Of a DNA stretch of 64,000 bases, positions 36,283 through 45,938 are shown piece after piece (within the stretch, counting starts at the first letter, position 1; every line of letters starts with the position of its first letter). The notes below the pieces were generated by a model that ran no database searches, was not told the origin of the DNA, and saw nothing but the letters and a program-made list of their open reading frames with translations. Location of the stretch: assembly GCF_008843145.1 (NCBI RefSeq), contig NZ_CP030265.1:1970001-2034000 (forward strand), read 5' to 3'. This DNA is from Skermanella pratensis. Lineage in GTDB: Bacteria > Pseudomonadota > Alphaproteobacteria > Azospirillales > Azospirillaceae. The translations under genes were made by a program, and so were the position numbers.

Positions 36283-37568
36283 TTGCCACTCGTCATTCTG
36301 CTCGAGAAGTACAGCACCAACAAGCCTGCGAACGCTGGCCTCGTTCGGGAAGATGCCGACGACATTGGTCCGGCGCTTGACTTCCTTGTTCAAGCGCTCG
36401 ATCGGATTGGTCGAGTGCAACTTGCTACGATGGGGTTCAGGATAGTCCATGTAGGCGAGCACGTCGTGTTCGGCATCGTCGAGCAGGGCGGCGACCTTGC
36501 GAAAGCGCGGGCGGAGCTGATCGGCGACGTGGCGCCAGGCCTGTCCGGCAGTCTCGCGATCGGGCTGGACGAAGACCTGCCGGACAGCGGCCGAGACGAC
36601 CGACTGCTGGCTTTTCGGCACATGGGCCAATAGCGATCTCATGAAATGCACCCGGCACCTCTGCCAGGTGGCGCTCAGGACCTGGGTGATGGCCGCCTTG
36701 AGACCTTCGTGGGCGTCGGAGATCACCAGCTTCACGCCCTTCAGGCCGCGACGGACCAGACCACGCAGAAACTCGATCCAGAAGGTGGCGGCTTCCGACT
36801 GGCCCAGGCCGAGCCCGAGGATTTCGCGGCGGCCGTCCTGGTTGACGCCGGTGGCGATTATTGCCGCGATCGACACGATGCGGCCATTCTGGCGGACCTT
36901 GATGTAGGTCGCATCGAGCCAGAGATAGGGCCACTCGCCATCCAGCGGCCGCTCGAGGAAGGACAGCACGCGGGTGTCGATGTCCTGGCACAGCGCCGAG
37001 ACCTGCGACTTGGAGATGCCGGTCATGCCCAGCGCCTGGACCAGGTCATCGACCTTGCGGGTGGACACGCCCTGGATCCACGCTTCCTGGATCACGGCCG
37101 TCAGCGCCTTCTCGGCGGTCTTGCGGGGCTCCAGGAAGGCCGGAAAGTAGGTTCCCTGGCGCAGCTTCGGGATCTTCAGGTCGAGCGTGCCGAGCCGGGT
37201 TTCCAGCTGACGATCCCGATAGCCGTTGCGGTATGTGGTGCGCTCGTCGGAGCGCTCATGGCGCCCGGCGCCGATCAGGCCGTCGACCTCGAACTCCATC
37301 AGCCGCTGGAGCGTGTGAGCGGCGATGGCGCGCAGGAAGTCGCCATCGGTACTGGCCTGGATCTGGTCGAGCAGAAGTGTCATCGTATCCTTGGTCATCA
37401 TGCCTCTCTCGGGGTCTGGTCTCGTGTCGCAACTCGACCTTACCTGATGAGCGTGATGACCACCTCCGCGTCGTTGCGGCCCCAGGGGCGGAGGGTTGAG
37501 GCGGCCCGGGTTCCGCTCTGCGAGCTCCACCCGGGCCGCCTCAACCCTTCAGGGGCCAATTTCCACCA
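36160..37568 (-). mobile_element. IS256-family element
   Basis: Ends read TGGTGTAAATTGG (left) and TGGTGGAAATTGG (right, minus strand). The element lies between the 3' end of zorD and the 3' end of an IS21 istB, truncating both. No 8-bp target duplication is visible, so it arrived with a rearrangement or was the site of a later deletion. Confidence 0.8.
36196..37401 (-). CDS. IS256-family transposase
   Basis: 401 residues from the ATG at 37401 (MMTKDTMTLLLDQIQ). Family motifs: ERTTYRNGYRDRQLETRLG, LDATYIKVRQNG (first Asp), LVISDAHEGLKAAI (second Asp), CRVHFMRSLLAHV and LHSTNPIERLNKEVKRRTNV with the catalytic Glu. Intact. The longer upstream frame crosses the IS inverted-repeat region and was not used. 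Confidence 0.93.
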   Translation of the reverse strand: MMTKDTMTLLLDQIQASTDGDFLRAIAAHTLQRLMEFEVDGLIGAGRHERSDERTTYRNGYRDRQLETRLGTLDLKIPKLRQGTYFPAFLEPRKTAEKALTAVIQEAWIQGVSTRKVDDLVQALGMTGISKSQVSALCQDIDTRVLSFLERPLDGEWPYLWLDATYIKVRQNGRIVSIAAIIATGVNQDGRREILGLGLGQSEAATFWIEFLRGLVRRGLKGVKLVISDAHEGLKAAITQVLSATWQRCRVHFMRSLLAHVPKSQQSVVSAAVRQVFVQPDRETAGQAWRHVADQLRPRFRKVAALLDDAEHDVLAYMDYPEPHRSKLHSTNPIERLNKEVKRRTNVVGIFPNEASVRRLVGAVLLEQNDEWQLQHRYLTLETMTGMAASDEAALAALTKT

Positions 37569-37571
37569 CTC

Positions 37572-38281
37572 CGCTGGACGTTACCAAGTTCTCCCAACCC
37601 GATAAGCGGCGTGAACGATGCGATCCAGTATCGCTTCGGAATAAGTGGAATCCCCGATCGCCCGATGCCAGCTGGTCAGGGGGATTTGGGAGGCCAGGAT
37701 GATCGAGCCGCGGTCATGGCGGTCATCGACGATCTCCATCAGGTCCCGGCGCTGGGGGCGGTCAGCTCACTCATCATCCAGTCGTCGAGGATCAGGAGAT
37801 CGACCCTGGCAAGCCGCCGCATCAGAGCGCCGGCTCCTGAGCCAAGACGCGCCGTCGCGATGTCGTCCAGCAGGCGCGACAGCCGGGTGTAGAGCACGCT
37901 GAAGCCTTCCCGTGCCGCCTGATTGCCAAGCGCGCAGGCGATCCAGGTTTTGCCGGTGCCGGTCGCCCCGGTCAGGATCACGTGGCGGTGTTCACCGATC
38001 CAGCGGCAGGTGAACAGAGTGCGGATCAGTCCCTTGTCCAAGCCGCGGGTCGCCTTCAGATCCAGGTTCTCGAAGCAGGCCGCCTGCCGCAGACGAGCGC
38101 GCTTGAGCCGCATCTCCAGAGCGGCATTGGTGCGATCGGCCGTTTCCCGCTCGATCAGCAGGGCGAGCTGATCATCGAAGTCGAGCCGGCCACGGTCGTC
38201 CAGTCCCGTCAACTCCTGCAGCGCCCGGACCATGCCGAACAGACGCAGGGACTTCAGTTTTTCCAGATTGGCGTGATGCAT
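37572..38281 (-). pseudogene. istB: IS21 helper ATPase IstB, frameshifted and truncated
   Basis: Starts MHHANLEKLKSLRLFGMVRA with Walker A TGATGTGKTWIACALG and Walker B LILDDWMM. The frame stops at 37739 after SELTAPSAGT. Restoring one C in the CCCCC run near 37755 continues as RRDLMEIVDDRHDRGSIILA and IGDSTYSEAILDRIVHAAYR until IS256 cuts it. Confidence 0.8.
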
Positions 38282-38298
38282 GGTTTGTCTCCGGGCAG

Positions 38299-39810
38299 TC
38301 AGTGGTAGTAGGCCGGGCCGCGCAGGTTGGCATGGGCACCAAGGCCGCCGGCGGCATCCTCCACGGCCTCGATCCGGCCCCTGGTCAGCAAGTGCTGGAC
38401 GAAGCGGTATGAGCGCACGTTGGCGCTCAGTGCCGCCGTTGCGGCGGCCTGCAGAGCCACGGTCCCGTGCAGCCGGCCCAGTCGCAGCAGGCCGGCGACC
38501 TGACGCGCGGCCTGGTCGGGATGATCGGCATCGGCGAAGATCCTGTCGGCCAGCAGCCCGAGCGCGCCGCCGAGGCCGGCAGCCTCCGCCCGGACCGCCT
38601 CCGGCGTCAGCAGCACTGCGGCGCGGTGATTGGGCGGCCGGTGCTCGTCGAGCGTCACCGTCGCCCGCCCCGGTTCGCCATCCTGCCGGGCATGGGCCGC
38701 AACCCGCTCGCCCTTGTGGAAGATGCTGACCAGACTGACCGTGCAGAACACATCGACGTGCTTGCCGATCAGCCGGTAGGGCACCGAGTACGCCACTCCC
38801 TCGATGCTGACGTGATAATCGGGCGCCAGTTTGTAACGGAACCAGCGGCCGATCACGAAGGGCTCGGCCGGCAGCGGTTTCAGGAGCGGCTTCTCGCGCT
38901 CCTCGAACAGCCTGCGCCGGGTCAGCGTCCTGTCGGTCGTCAACGGCCGCGCGTTGACTGCGGCGACCAGCTCCCGGATCGCCGCGTTGGCTTCGTCCAG
39001 CGTGAAGAATACGCGATTGCGCAGCGCCGCCAGCACCCTGGTCTCGACCACCTGGACGCCCTTCTCGGCGCTGGCCTTGTCCCTTGGGCGACGGACCCGC
39101 GTCGGAACAACACCGGTGCCGTAATGGCGCGCCAGCTCGTGATATGAGCGGTTGACCACCGGATCGTAGAAGCTGGCATGGGTGATCCCGGTCTTGAGAT
39201 TGTCCGGGACGAGTTTCGGCACGACGCCGTCAAGGTGGGTGAACATCCGGACGTGGCTGGCCAGCCAGTCCTCGGCCGTCTGGGTCCACGTTACCTCGGC
39301 GTAGAGGTAGCCGGAGAACGGCAGGCAGCCGACGAAGACGCTGGCCTGGCGCGGCCCCTCGGCCGTGCTGATGGTCAGCGTCATGCCGGCGTAATCCACC
39401 TCGCACGCCGCCCCCGGGGCATGCTCCCGCCGCATCCGCGGTTCGACGCCGGCGCTGGTGTGGTCCAGGAAGTGGCGCCGGAACTGGCTGTAGCTGTAGC
39501 CGTCCCGGTGCTGCTGGCGGTACTCTTCCCAGACCAGCATCAGGGTCACGCCGCGCTTGCCAAGCTCGGCCGAGACCCACGCCCAGTCCGGCATCGGCCG
39601 CTGTTCGGGCGGAGCGGCCCGCTGAAACAGCAGCGCCTCCACCGCTTCCTCGCTCATCCCGGCGACATCGGCGTAGCGCAGCCCGGCAGCATCGGCTCGC
39701 GCCAGGTAGTCGCCCACCGTCGTCTTCGGCATGCGGATCGACTGCGCGATCTGCCGCTTCGAATAGCCCAGCTCGTGGGCCAGCCTCAGAAGTTCCTTCA
39801 CTCGTCGCAT
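38299..39810 (-). CDS. istA: IS21-family transposase IstA, copy 2
   Basis: 503 residues from the ATG at 39810 (MRRVKELLRLAHELGYSKRQ) with GGAAAGG upstream. DDE core: CEVDYAGMTLTI, KLVPDNLKTGITHASFYDP and DKASAEKGVQVVETRVL. It is homologous to, but clearly diverged from, the IstA at 11520-13016, so the two IS21 elements are different members of one group. Intact. Confidence 0.92.
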   Translation of the reverse strand: MRRVKELLRLAHELGYSKRQIAQSIRMPKTTVGDYLARADAAGLRYADVAGMSEEAVEALLFQRAAPPEQRPMPDWAWVSAELGKRGVTLMLVWEEYRQQHRDGYSYSQFRRHFLDHTSAGVEPRMRREHAPGAACEVDYAGMTLTISTAEGPRQASVFVGCLPFSGYLYAEVTWTQTAEDWLASHVRMFTHLDGVVPKLVPDNLKTGITHASFYDPVVNRSYHELARHYGTGVVPTRVRRPRDKASAEKGVQVVETRVLAALRNRVFFTLDEANAAIRELVAAVNARPLTTDRTLTRRRLFEEREKPLLKPLPAEPFVIGRWFRYKLAPDYHVSIEGVAYSVPYRLIGKHVDVFCTVSLVSIFHKGERVAAHARQDGEPGRATVTLDEHRPPNHRAAVLLTPEAVRAEAAGLGGALGLLADRIFADADHPDQAARQVAGLLRLGRLHGTVALQAAATAALSANVRSYRFVQHLLTRGRIEAVEDAAGGLGAHANLRGPAYYH

Positions 39811-40024
39811 GTCTGACCTTTCCGCGGCACGCCTCGCCCCCTGGACTGGACCAAAGGGGACAGTCATACCGCGCCTGTGAGGTCAGACGCCCAACTCGCC
39901 TTTCACGGGTGCTGTCCGGGCTGAAAACGGGTGGCCGAAATCATGAAAACGGCTGTCCGGTTTCAATGAACATCGGTGTCCGGTTTCCATGAACACAACT
40001 GGCCGAAATCGATGAAAATATGCA

Positions 40025-40709
40025 CCTGGAGGAACAGCTCGCGGCGCTCGACTCCGGCCAGGCGGCGGCGCTCACGGCGGAGGAGCGCGCCCGACTGATG
40101 ACGCTCGGGGCCGACGTCGAAGCGCTGTGGCATCACCCCGGCGCCACGGCGGAGACGCGCAAGCGCATCCTGCGGACGATCATCGTCGAGATCGTGGCCA
40201 AGGTCGTGGGCGAGACCATCGAGCTGGTGATCCACTGGCAGGGTGGCGATCACACCCGCCTGAGCGTGGCGAAGAGCCGGACGGGCCAGCATCGGTGGGG
40301 AGCCGATGCCGAGACGGGTGACCTCATCCGGGCCCTGGCCCGGCAGCAGCCCGACGCGGGCATCGCCGCCATCCTGAACCGGGCCGGCCGGCGCACCGGC
40401 AAGGGCAACACGTGGACCGAGGCGCGGGTCCGCACCTTCCGTAACGCCCACGGGATTGCCGTCTACCGGGCTGGCGAACAGGCCGAGCGCGGCGAGCTGA
40501 CCCTGGAGCAGACGGCGGAACGCCTGAAGGTCAGCAAGATGACGGTGCTCCGGCTGATCGGCAGCGGAACCCTCCAGGCGCGGCAGGTCTGCAAGGGGGC
40601 TCCCTGGGCCATCCCCGAGGCCCAACTGACGGGGCTGGAGGTCCGGGGCGTGCCGTCACGCCGTCCAGTAACACAAGATCCGGATCAGCGGACCCTTGAC
40701 TTCCAATGA
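40025..40709 (+). pseudogene. C-terminal fragment of a large serine recombinase
   Basis: Begins within the coiled coil (EEQLAALDSGQAAALTAEER) at the IS21 boundary. It continues through ETRKRILRTIIVEIVAKVVG and a C-terminal HTH (LEQTAERLKVSKMTVLRLIG) to TAATAC-free TGA at 40707. The catalytic and DNA-binding N-terminal domains are absent. It is related in layout to the recombinase debris at 13677-15102 but diverged in sequence. Confidence 0.7.
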
Positions 40710-40725
40710 CATAGCGAGGTGGGCA

Positions 40726-42629
<1,904 letters not shown>

Positions 42630-42675
42630 TCACCGCTTCCGTCAGCGACGTCCTTTTCCAGGAAAGGAGGTCGGT

Positions 42676-42728
42676 GTCGCGGTCGTGACTACGGTCGGGC
42701 TACGCCCGCCCTCCGTCACGACCGCGAC
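42676..42728. repeat. Inverted repeat upstream of the IS1326-like istA
   Basis: GTCGCGGTCGTGAC (42676-42689) pairs perfectly with 42715-42728; an inner CGGGC-TAC-GCCCG hairpin is nested in the loop. It may be part of an IS end or a promoter-proximal hairpin. Confidence 0.45.
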
Positions 42729-42742
42729 ATTCCATTCCGACC

Positions 42743-42784
42743 CTGTTTGACGCTCTTCCTATCCTGTTTGACGCTCTTCCTATC
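42743..42784. repeat. 21-bp tandem duplication
   Basis: CTGTTTGACGCTCTTCCTATC occurs twice in tandem (42743-42763 and 42764-42784) with a partial third copy. It lies at the broken 3' end of the ISKra4-type gene. Confidence 0.6.
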
Positions 42785-43475
42785 CTGATTGTCGGGCCAT
42801 ACGCTGCGAACACTTGGCGCGCCCCGTTCGACGTCTCGATGTTGCCGAGGCGAACTTCCAGGTGCCGCTGACCCTCCTCGCAGCTGCGAATGAAGGTCGA
42901 GTCCAAGCGCAGGGTAATCGCTGCCGCTGGAGCCGTCGGCTCGACCGCAGCGGTGTCGCGCAGCTGGTCGCCGACTACCAGGGTGCGCCGGCGCACGGTC
43001 TCGGAATGGATCCCGGCATCGACCGGTAAAAGATGTTCAAGCAGACCGGCAGCGATCCGGTAGGGCATGAGCGCCGACAGATGCGCTCGGACCTGATCGA
43101 GCTCGGGTGTCGAACGGCAATGCGCCGGCCAGTCGACACCGGCCTCCGCCCTACCGCACCTCGCACAGCGGAAACGGGGCAGCCGGAGCGTGACCTGGCC
43201 AAACACGGTTGCGATCTGGTGGAGCCTGTAGTCCTTGACCTGACACGGTGTCGCGCAGATCGGCAGGTCGGTTTCTGGGCGGCATGGTCGCGGCTCTGCG
43301 CCGCGACCAGCGCCTGCTGGACCTGGGCCACAAGCCGCTTGCCATCCACCAGGCTCAGTCCAAGATCCTCGAGGTCAACTAGGTCACCCGTGCGGACGAT
43401 TTCCAGCACGTCAACGCTCCGGACCACGCCCTCGATCCCGGTTTCCACCAAACGCAGAATCAACCTCATCCTCAA
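42785..43475 (-). pseudogene. ISKra4-type transposase, N-terminal part, frameshifted
   Basis: Minus-strand frames together read LILRLVETGIEGVVRSVDVL, then after a one-base shift near 43268, CATPCQVKDYRLHQIATVFG, LRLPRFRCARCGRAEAGVDW, STPELDQVRAHLSALMPYR and LRLDSTFIRSCEEGQRHLEV, which carries the first catalytic Asp. The sequence ends after GARQVFAAYG. The second half of the DDE domain is missing. Confidence 0.65.
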
Positions 43476-43557
43476 TCCCCAGCCGCCGACATGACCGGCC
43501 GGTCATAACCCTGCCCAGCAAGGCCCCCAATTTTGCGGCAGTCCCGCTTTCAGAGCG

Positions 43558-43611
43558 CCACTGTTGCCGTGACATTGCCGCGCGCTGGCCAAGTTACCAT
43601 GACAATGCCTG
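43558..43611. repeat. Solo IS termini resembling the IS6-type ends
   Basis: The minus strand reads GGCATTGTCATGGTAACTTG and, 30 bp on, GGCAATGTCACGGCAACAGT. Both resemble the IS6 end at 24572 (GGCATTGTCACGGGAACGGT). There is no transposase between them, so they may be solo scars. Confidence 0.4.
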
Positions 43612-43668
43612 ATGGAAGCCGACTTGGAATGTCGAAATTCCAGTTCGCGTCCCTTCGCCCCTGTGTTA

Positions 43669-43684
43669 TAGTTACATGTAACTA
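43669..43684 (+). promoter_or_regulatory. Operator palindrome of the toxin-antitoxin operon
   Basis: TAGTTACATGTAACTA is a perfect 16-bp palindrome. It overlaps a TATAGT-type -10 element and ends at the ribosome site AAGGAGA just before the antitoxin ATG at 43696. This is the expected place for autorepression by the antitoxin or the toxin-antitoxin complex. Confidence 0.6.
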
Positions 43685-43695
43685 AGGAGATCACG

Positions 43696-43935
43696 ATGAC
43701 AGCAACCCCAAAGTCATCCAGGGAGAAGACCAGGGCCAAGGTCCGCACCCACCGGGAAAAGCTGCGAGCACAGGGTTTGCGGCCGATCCAGATATGGGTT
43801 CCGGATGTCCGGTCGCCGGAGTTCGCCGCCGAGGCACACCGGCAGTCGCTCCTCGTCAGCCAGAGCCCTCAAGAAGCCGAGGATATGGCATGGGTCGAAG
43901 CCGTGTCGCTGCCGATCTGGGATGAGGAAGAGTGA
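43696..43935 (+). CDS. MazE-like antitoxin (DUF3018-type)
   Basis: 79 residues. The basic N-terminal part with REKTRAKVRTHREKLRAQGL and RPIQIWVPDVRSPEFAAEAHR is typical of DUF3018-like antitoxins; the acidic C-terminus (WVEAVSLPIWDEEE) would bind the toxin. Strong ribosome site AAGGAGA. Its stop overlaps the toxin start (GTGA). Confidence 0.85.
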   Translation: MTATPKSSREKTRAKVRTHREKLRAQGLRPIQIWVPDVRSPEFAAEAHRQSLLVSQSPQEAEDMAWVEAVSLPIWDEEE

Positions 43936-44279
43936 ACGTCGTCCCTGCGGCCAAACGGGGTGAGGTCTGGACGGTGTCCGGCGGCCCCGATTACGCCAGG
44001 AAGCCGAGACCGGCGGTCATCCTCCAGGACGACCGTTTCGACACCCTACGATCCATCACCGTCTGCGGCTTCACCTCCACAGGCACCGATGCCCCGCTAT
44101 TCCGCCTCACGGTCGATCCCAGCGAGACCAATGGACTGGCGAAGCCCAGCGAGATCATGGTCGATAAGATCATGACGGTGCCCCGGGCGAAACTTGGTCA
44201 GCGAGTCGGTCGCCTGAGCGACGCCGACATGGTGCGGCTCAACCGGGCGGTGATCGTTTTCCTCGGGTTGGCCGGCTAG
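43932..44279 (+). CDS. MazF/PemK-family endoribonuclease toxin
   Basis: 115 residues from GTG at 43932. PemK fold motifs: RGEVWTVSGGPDYARKPRPA, then a conserved hydrophobic strand, and PSEIMVDKIMTVPRAKLGQ and VGRLSDADMVRLNRAVIVFL. Length and order match the family. It ends in TAG just before IS3 copy 2. It should cleave mRNA when the antitoxin is lost, stabilising the island or acting in abortive defence. Confidence 0.9.
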   Translation: MNVVPAAKRGEVWTVSGGPDYARKPRPAVILQDDRFDTLRSITVCGFTSTGTDAPLFRLTVDPSETNGLAKPSEIMVDKIMTVPRAKLGQRVGRLSDADMVRLNRAVIVFLGLAG

Positions 44280-44324
44280 TACTATTGAACCGCGCCGGGA
44301 TTTCCGGAGGCCGATTTGGTTGAG

Positions 44325-45257
44325 TCACGCCGCCATAGCGACGTCCTCGGTTTGAGCATAGTAACGCGCTTCGGCTTCGGCGGGCGGGATATTGCCGATG
44401 GGTTCAAGCAGGCGCCGATGGTCGAACCAGTCCACCCATTCCAGGGTGGCGAACTCGACGGCTTCCAGGGTGCGCCATGGTCCGCGGCGCCGGATCACCT
44501 CGGTCTTGTAGAGACCGTTGATCGTCTCGGCCAAGGCGTTGTATCGCCTCCGGCGTTAGCTAAAAGCTCCGTAGCTGTCGCCAACGCTGCCCACGGAGGG
44601 ATCGACGCCGGCATCGGTGAGACGCTCGGTGTACTTGATGGCGACATATTGCGATCCACGGTCGGAATGATGAACGAGACCGCTGCCTTTGGCAGGCCGG
44701 CGGTCGTGGAGCGCCTGCTCCAGGGCATCCGGCACGAAGCCCGCGTGGGCGGTGATGGAAACCCGCCAGCCGACGATCCTCCGGGTGAAGGCGTCGATGA
44801 CGAAGGCGACGTAAACGAAGCCCTGCCAAGTCGCCACAAACGTGAAATCCGCCACCCATAGGGCGTTCGGACGGGGCGCCTGGAACTGCCGGTTTACCCG
44901 GTCCGCCGGGCACGGTGCCGCCCGGTCGCTGACCGTCGTCCGCACCGTCTTGCCGCGTGCCACTCCCTTCAGACCCATGCGCCGCATCAGCCGCCCCACC
45001 GTGCAGCGCGCCACGTCAATGCCTTCCCGCCGCAACTGCCGCCAGACCTTCCGGACCCCGTAGACCTGGAAGTTCTCATCCCAGATCCGACGGATAACCA
45101 CGCTGAGTTCCGCGTCGCTGCGCGAGCTGGCCGGCGCCTTTGACGGGTCAGTCCGCCGGGCGGCATGGGCGCGGTAGGTCGACGGGGCGATCGGCAGAAC
45201 CTTGCAGATCGGCTCGACCCCGTGGACGGCGCGCTGCTCGTCGATGAAGGCGATCAT
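44325..45257 (-). pseudogene. IS3-family OrfB interrupted by a 27-bp insertion
   Basis: Same protein as copy 1 up to SVGSVGDSY. Extra sequence between about 44540 and 44570 then introduces GAFS and a TAA. The frame resumes with NALAETINGLYKTE including the catalytic Glu. The insertion is a multiple of three but carries the stop, so the enzyme is cut before its last catalytic residue. Confidence 0.85.
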
Positions 45258-45583
45258 TTCCTGAACGGGCGGTCGAGCTCCGCCTGGGCGAAATACGCCG
45301 ATGCCTTGCGAAGGATCTCATTCGCCTGGCGCAGTTCCCGGACCTCGCGCTCCAGCGTCTTGATCCGCTCCTGCTCGTCCGTCGTCGGGCCGGGCCGTTT
45401 CCCCTGGTCGCGCTCGGCCTGCCGGACCCAGCCCCGCAAGGTCTACGCCGTGCAGCCGATCTTCGCCGCGATCGAGCTGATCGCCGCCCACTGCGAGGCG
45501 TGCTCCCCTTCGTGATCGAACACCATCCGAACCGCGCGCTCGCTGACTTCAGGGGCGTATTTGGGTGATGCCTGTTTCGTCAT
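45254..45583 (-). pseudogene. IS3-family OrfA with amber codon, copy 2
   Basis: The frame reads [13 protein letters not shown]-like sequence from 45583 and hits TAG at about 45440-45442, where copy 1 has GAG (CTAETLRGW). It then continues to TGA at 45254 with the ATGA overlap to orfB. Position 16107 of copy 1, which is TAG there, is GAG here. The two copies were broken independently. Confidence 0.8.
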
Positions 45584-45636
45584 GATGACCCCAGTCTCTC
45601 AAGAAACGGGGCCTCCGGTAAACCCGGTGCGGTTCA

Positions 45637-45909
45637 CGCGGCGTCCAGCTGGGCAATCCGGCCAACCTTTCCAATCAGCTCGACGGCAGCGCCAAGGGCA
45701 ACGCCGCGAAGACGGCCAATGCTGCCAAGCGGGCGGCCGACCTGCTCCCCCTAATCCTGCCCATGAAAGCAGGTGGTGCGTCGCTGCGCCAAATCGCTGA
45801 CGGGTTGAACCGATGTGGCGTTCCCGCCCCACGCGGCGGGGAATGGAGTGCTATTGCCGGCAAGCGGATCTTGGACCGGCAGGTGCGACAAACGGTAGCC
45901 TCGGCGTAA
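45637..45909 (+). pseudogene. C-terminal fragment of a small serine recombinase/resolvase
   Basis: The frame has no start because IS3 copy 2 ends at 45636. It reads VQLGNPANLSNQLDGSAKG, AAKRAADLLPLILPMKAGGA, SLRQIADGLNRCGVPAPRGG and EWSAIAGKRILDRQ, the C-terminal HTH region of Tn3/phage-type resolvases. It ends in TAA at 45907. A more decayed relative lies at about 51095-51240 in the same orientation. Confidence 0.65.
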
Positions 45910-45938
45910 ACCCCACGGTTTCGGCCTTGGGTGGCCGG

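Larger units (their letters stand above)
37569..40024 (-). mobile_element. IS21-family element, copy 2, istB end lost
   Basis: The right end on the minus strand begins TGCATATTTTCATCG (at 40024) and carries several imperfect terminal repeats containing GAAACCGGACA or GATTTCGGCCA up to about 39900. istA and istB follow on the minus strand. The left end is missing, replaced by IS256. It is inserted in a serine recombinase gene whose remainder starts at 40025. Confidence 0.75.
44286..45636 (-). mobile_element. IS3-family element, copy 2
   Basis: 1351 bp with the same terminal repeats as copy 1 (TGAACCGCGCCGGG / TGAACCGCACCGGG). It is 27 bp longer because of an insertion inside orfB. No target duplication is visible. 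It truncates a serine recombinase gene at its right end. Confidence 0.85.
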
